Origin: Candidatus Faecalibacterium gallistercoris
GTDB lineage: Bacteria > Bacillota > Clostridia > Oscillospirales > Ruminococcaceae
Assembly: GCA_019116585.1 (NCBI GenBank)
Contig: DXBJ01000049.1
Location: 1-64,000 of the forward strand
Reading direction: 5' to 3'
Length of the DNA: 64,000 bases
Shown piece by piece: positions 62,859 to 64,000 of the stretch (the stretch's first letter is position 1; each line of letters starts with the position of its first letter). The notes below the pieces were generated by a model. That model worked only from the letters and a program-made list of their open reading frames with translations, searched no databases and was not told where the DNA came from. A program made the position numbers and the translations under genes.

Positions 62859-63053
62859 TTGGAGATCGACCTTGTGTTCAAAATCGCGGCCATCGGGATC
62901 ATCGTGGCGGTGCTGAACCAGCTGCTGATCCGCTCGGGCCGGGAGGATCAGGCCATGATGACCACCCTGGCGGGGCTGGTGGTGGTCCTGTCCATGCTGG
63001 TGCAGCAGATCAGCGACCTGTTCGTGACCATCAAGGCCCTTTTTGCCCTCTGA
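62859..63053 (+). CDS. spoIIIAC: Stage III sporulation protein AC
   Basis: A 64-residue membrane protein. The start is the TTG at 62859 (EIDLVFKIAAIGIIVAVLNQLL). The GREDQAMMTTLAGLVVVLSMLVQQI second helix and the length match SpoIIIAC. GGGAG lies upstream. It overlaps spoIIIAD by 1 nt. Confidence 0.9.
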   Translation: MEIDLVFKIAAIGIIVAVLNQLLIRSGREDQAMMTTLAGLVVVLSMLVQQISDLFVTIKALFAL

Positions 63054-63442
63054 TGGCGCTGGAACACCTGCTGCCCACCCTGGGCCTTGCGGCGGCCGCC
63101 GCCCTGCTGTACGGGCTGCTGCACAAATCGAACCCGGCCTTTGCCCTGCTGCTGTCGCTGGCGGCGGGGCTGGCCATCCTGGTCCGGCTGACGGTCCCTC
63201 TGCAGCAGATGGCGGCAGGGCTGGCGGCTCTGGCCGCCCGGGTGGACGGGGCGGCGTTTGCAAGCCTGCTGCGGTGCGCCGGGGTCCTGCTGCTGACCGA
63301 CTATGCCTGCGCCGTCTGCAAGGAGGCGGAGGCCGAAGCGCTGGCCTGGTGCACCAGCTTTGCGGGCCGGGTGCTGACCCTGGCGGCCCTGTGGCCCCTG
63401 CTGGAGGAGGTCTGTGGAATGATATGGGAACTGACCGGTTGA
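63053..63442 (+). CDS. spoIIIAD: Stage III sporulation protein AD
   Basis: A 129-residue membrane protein with about four hydrophobic segments, related to SpoIIIAC in its N-terminal half (LGLAAAAALLYGLLHKSNPAFALLLSLAAGLAIL). It contributes to the channel base. The start overlaps the spoIIIAC stop. It ends inside the start of spoIIIAE. Confidence 0.88.
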   Translation: MALEHLLPTLGLAAAAALLYGLLHKSNPAFALLLSLAAGLAILVRLTVPLQQMAAGLAALAARVDGAAFASLLRCAGVLLLTDYACAVCKEAEAEALAWCTSFAGRVLTLAALWPLLEEVCGMIWELTG

Positions 63443-64000
63443 AACGCGCGCTGCTCTGCCTGGGGCTTGCATTCTGCCTGGGCCTTGCCCCGCCGGCGGC
63501 GCGGGCGGCTTCCGGCCCGGAGGGACAGGCCCCGGCCGGCTCCCTGCCGGGGCAGGAGAGCTGGCAGCCCTACCTGGACCAGGCGCCCGCGGACCTGGAA
63601 GATTTCGTGTCCGACCCGCTGGGCGCGGTGCGGGCCCTCCTGCCGGGGGACCTGGCCGGGACCATGCAGGCGTCGGTGGCGGGGTATGCCCGGGTCCTGC
63701 TGTACCTGCTGCTGGTGCTGCTGATCTCCTTTTTTGCCGGGGAGGGCAGGGCCGCCCTGCTGGACCTGGCGGCGGCGGGGGGCAGCGTTTTGCTCTGCTG
63801 GGCGGCCCTGGCGGCCCTGGCCGAAACGGTCTGCGAAAAGCTGGAGAGCTGGCGGCTGTTCCTGCTGGGGTTCGTACCCGTCTACGAGGGGGTGCTGATC
63901 GCCGGCGGAGAGCCCACGGCCGGAGCGGCGGCAGGGGGGCTGTTCCTCAGCGGATTGTGCCTGCTGGCCCAGCTGCTCTGCAGCTGGACGCCGCCCCTGT
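63424..64000 (+). CDS. spoIIIAE: Stage III sporulation protein AE, 5' part (runs off window)
   Basis: The ATG at 63424 lies within spoIIIAD (19-nt overlap). The first 192 residues show a signal peptide (LLCLGLAFCLGLAPPAARA), a soluble stretch (WQPYLDQAPADLEDFVSDPLG) and hydrophobic segments (LLYLLLVLLISFFAGEGRAALLD). This fits SpoIIIAE, the polytopic channel subunit. The end of the gene and the rest of the operon lie beyond the window. Confidence 0.85.
   Translation, partial: MGTDRLKRALLCLGLAFCLGLAPPAARAASGPEGQAPAGSLPGQESWQPYLDQAPADLEDFVSDPLGAVRALLPGDLAGTMQASVAGYARVLLYLLLVLLISFFAGEGRAALLDLAAAGGSVLLCWAALAALAETVCEKLESWRLFLLGFVPVYEGVLIAGGEPTAGAAAGGLFLSGLCLLAQLLCSWTPPL

Overview
The window looks like a chromosomal segment of a GC-rich, spore-forming Clostridia member, most likely Oscillospiraceae (Faecalibacterium/Gemmiger/Subdoligranulum-like). 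The evidence is Firmicutes-type gene content (sepF-ylmH-divIVA, rbgA, ylbF, a SpoIIIA operon, spoIVB, a GerA-type germination operon), strong SigA promoters with 17-bp spacing, and AGGAGG ribosome binding sites. Most genes are very GC-rich. Two AT-richer patches stand out as acquired DNA.

Layout. Positions 1-4200 are a decayed mobile/defence island: the end of an IS256-type element, the 3' remnant of an IS5-type transposase that it interrupts, a 5'-truncated hsdM, an hsdS broken by a one-base deletion in an A-tract, and an Abi-alpha (DUF4393) gene. The island abuts the 3' end of rlmD exactly where base composition changes. From 4.2 to 16 kb lie rlmD, an AraC regulator divergent from galactokinase, a GNAT acetyltransferase, rpsF-ssb-rpsR, galU with a RING-finger membrane protein, a YkgJ-type cysteine-cluster protein with a small upstream ORF, and a three-gene ABC importer. 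At 16.1-17.1 kb a single AT-rich DUF5655 gene is bracketed by a 15-bp direct repeat of the 3' end of the neighbouring glsB-like gene.

From 17 to 31 kb is a repair, tRNA-modification and division block: nth, rarA, a Fur-family regulator, miaB, ylbF, mutS-mutL-miaA, an HlyD-like protein, sepF-ylmH-divIVA. From 31 to 43 kb come ileS, lspA, an rluD-type synthase, a degenerate HAD protein, comEA-like, ppk1, an M23/M50 pair in the SpoIVFA/SpoIVFB position, and a radical-SAM pair. From 43 to 56.5 kb come rplS-lepB-rbgA-rnhB-yraN, thrC, a phosphoesterase, tig-clpP-clpX, an aminotransferase, secDF and nrdR. The last 7.5 kb is sporulation DNA: DUF4363-DUF421 divergent from gerAA-gerAB-spoIVB, then spoIIIAA-AE, which runs off the window.

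The housekeeping genes form tight operons with frequent 1-26 nt overlaps. No tRNA, rRNA or CRISPR array was seen. No gene-free stretch exceeds 300 bases; the longer gaps (about 120-260 nt) hold promoters, structured leaders or terminators as listed. Assignments rest on reading translated motifs and gene order; no database search was possible.
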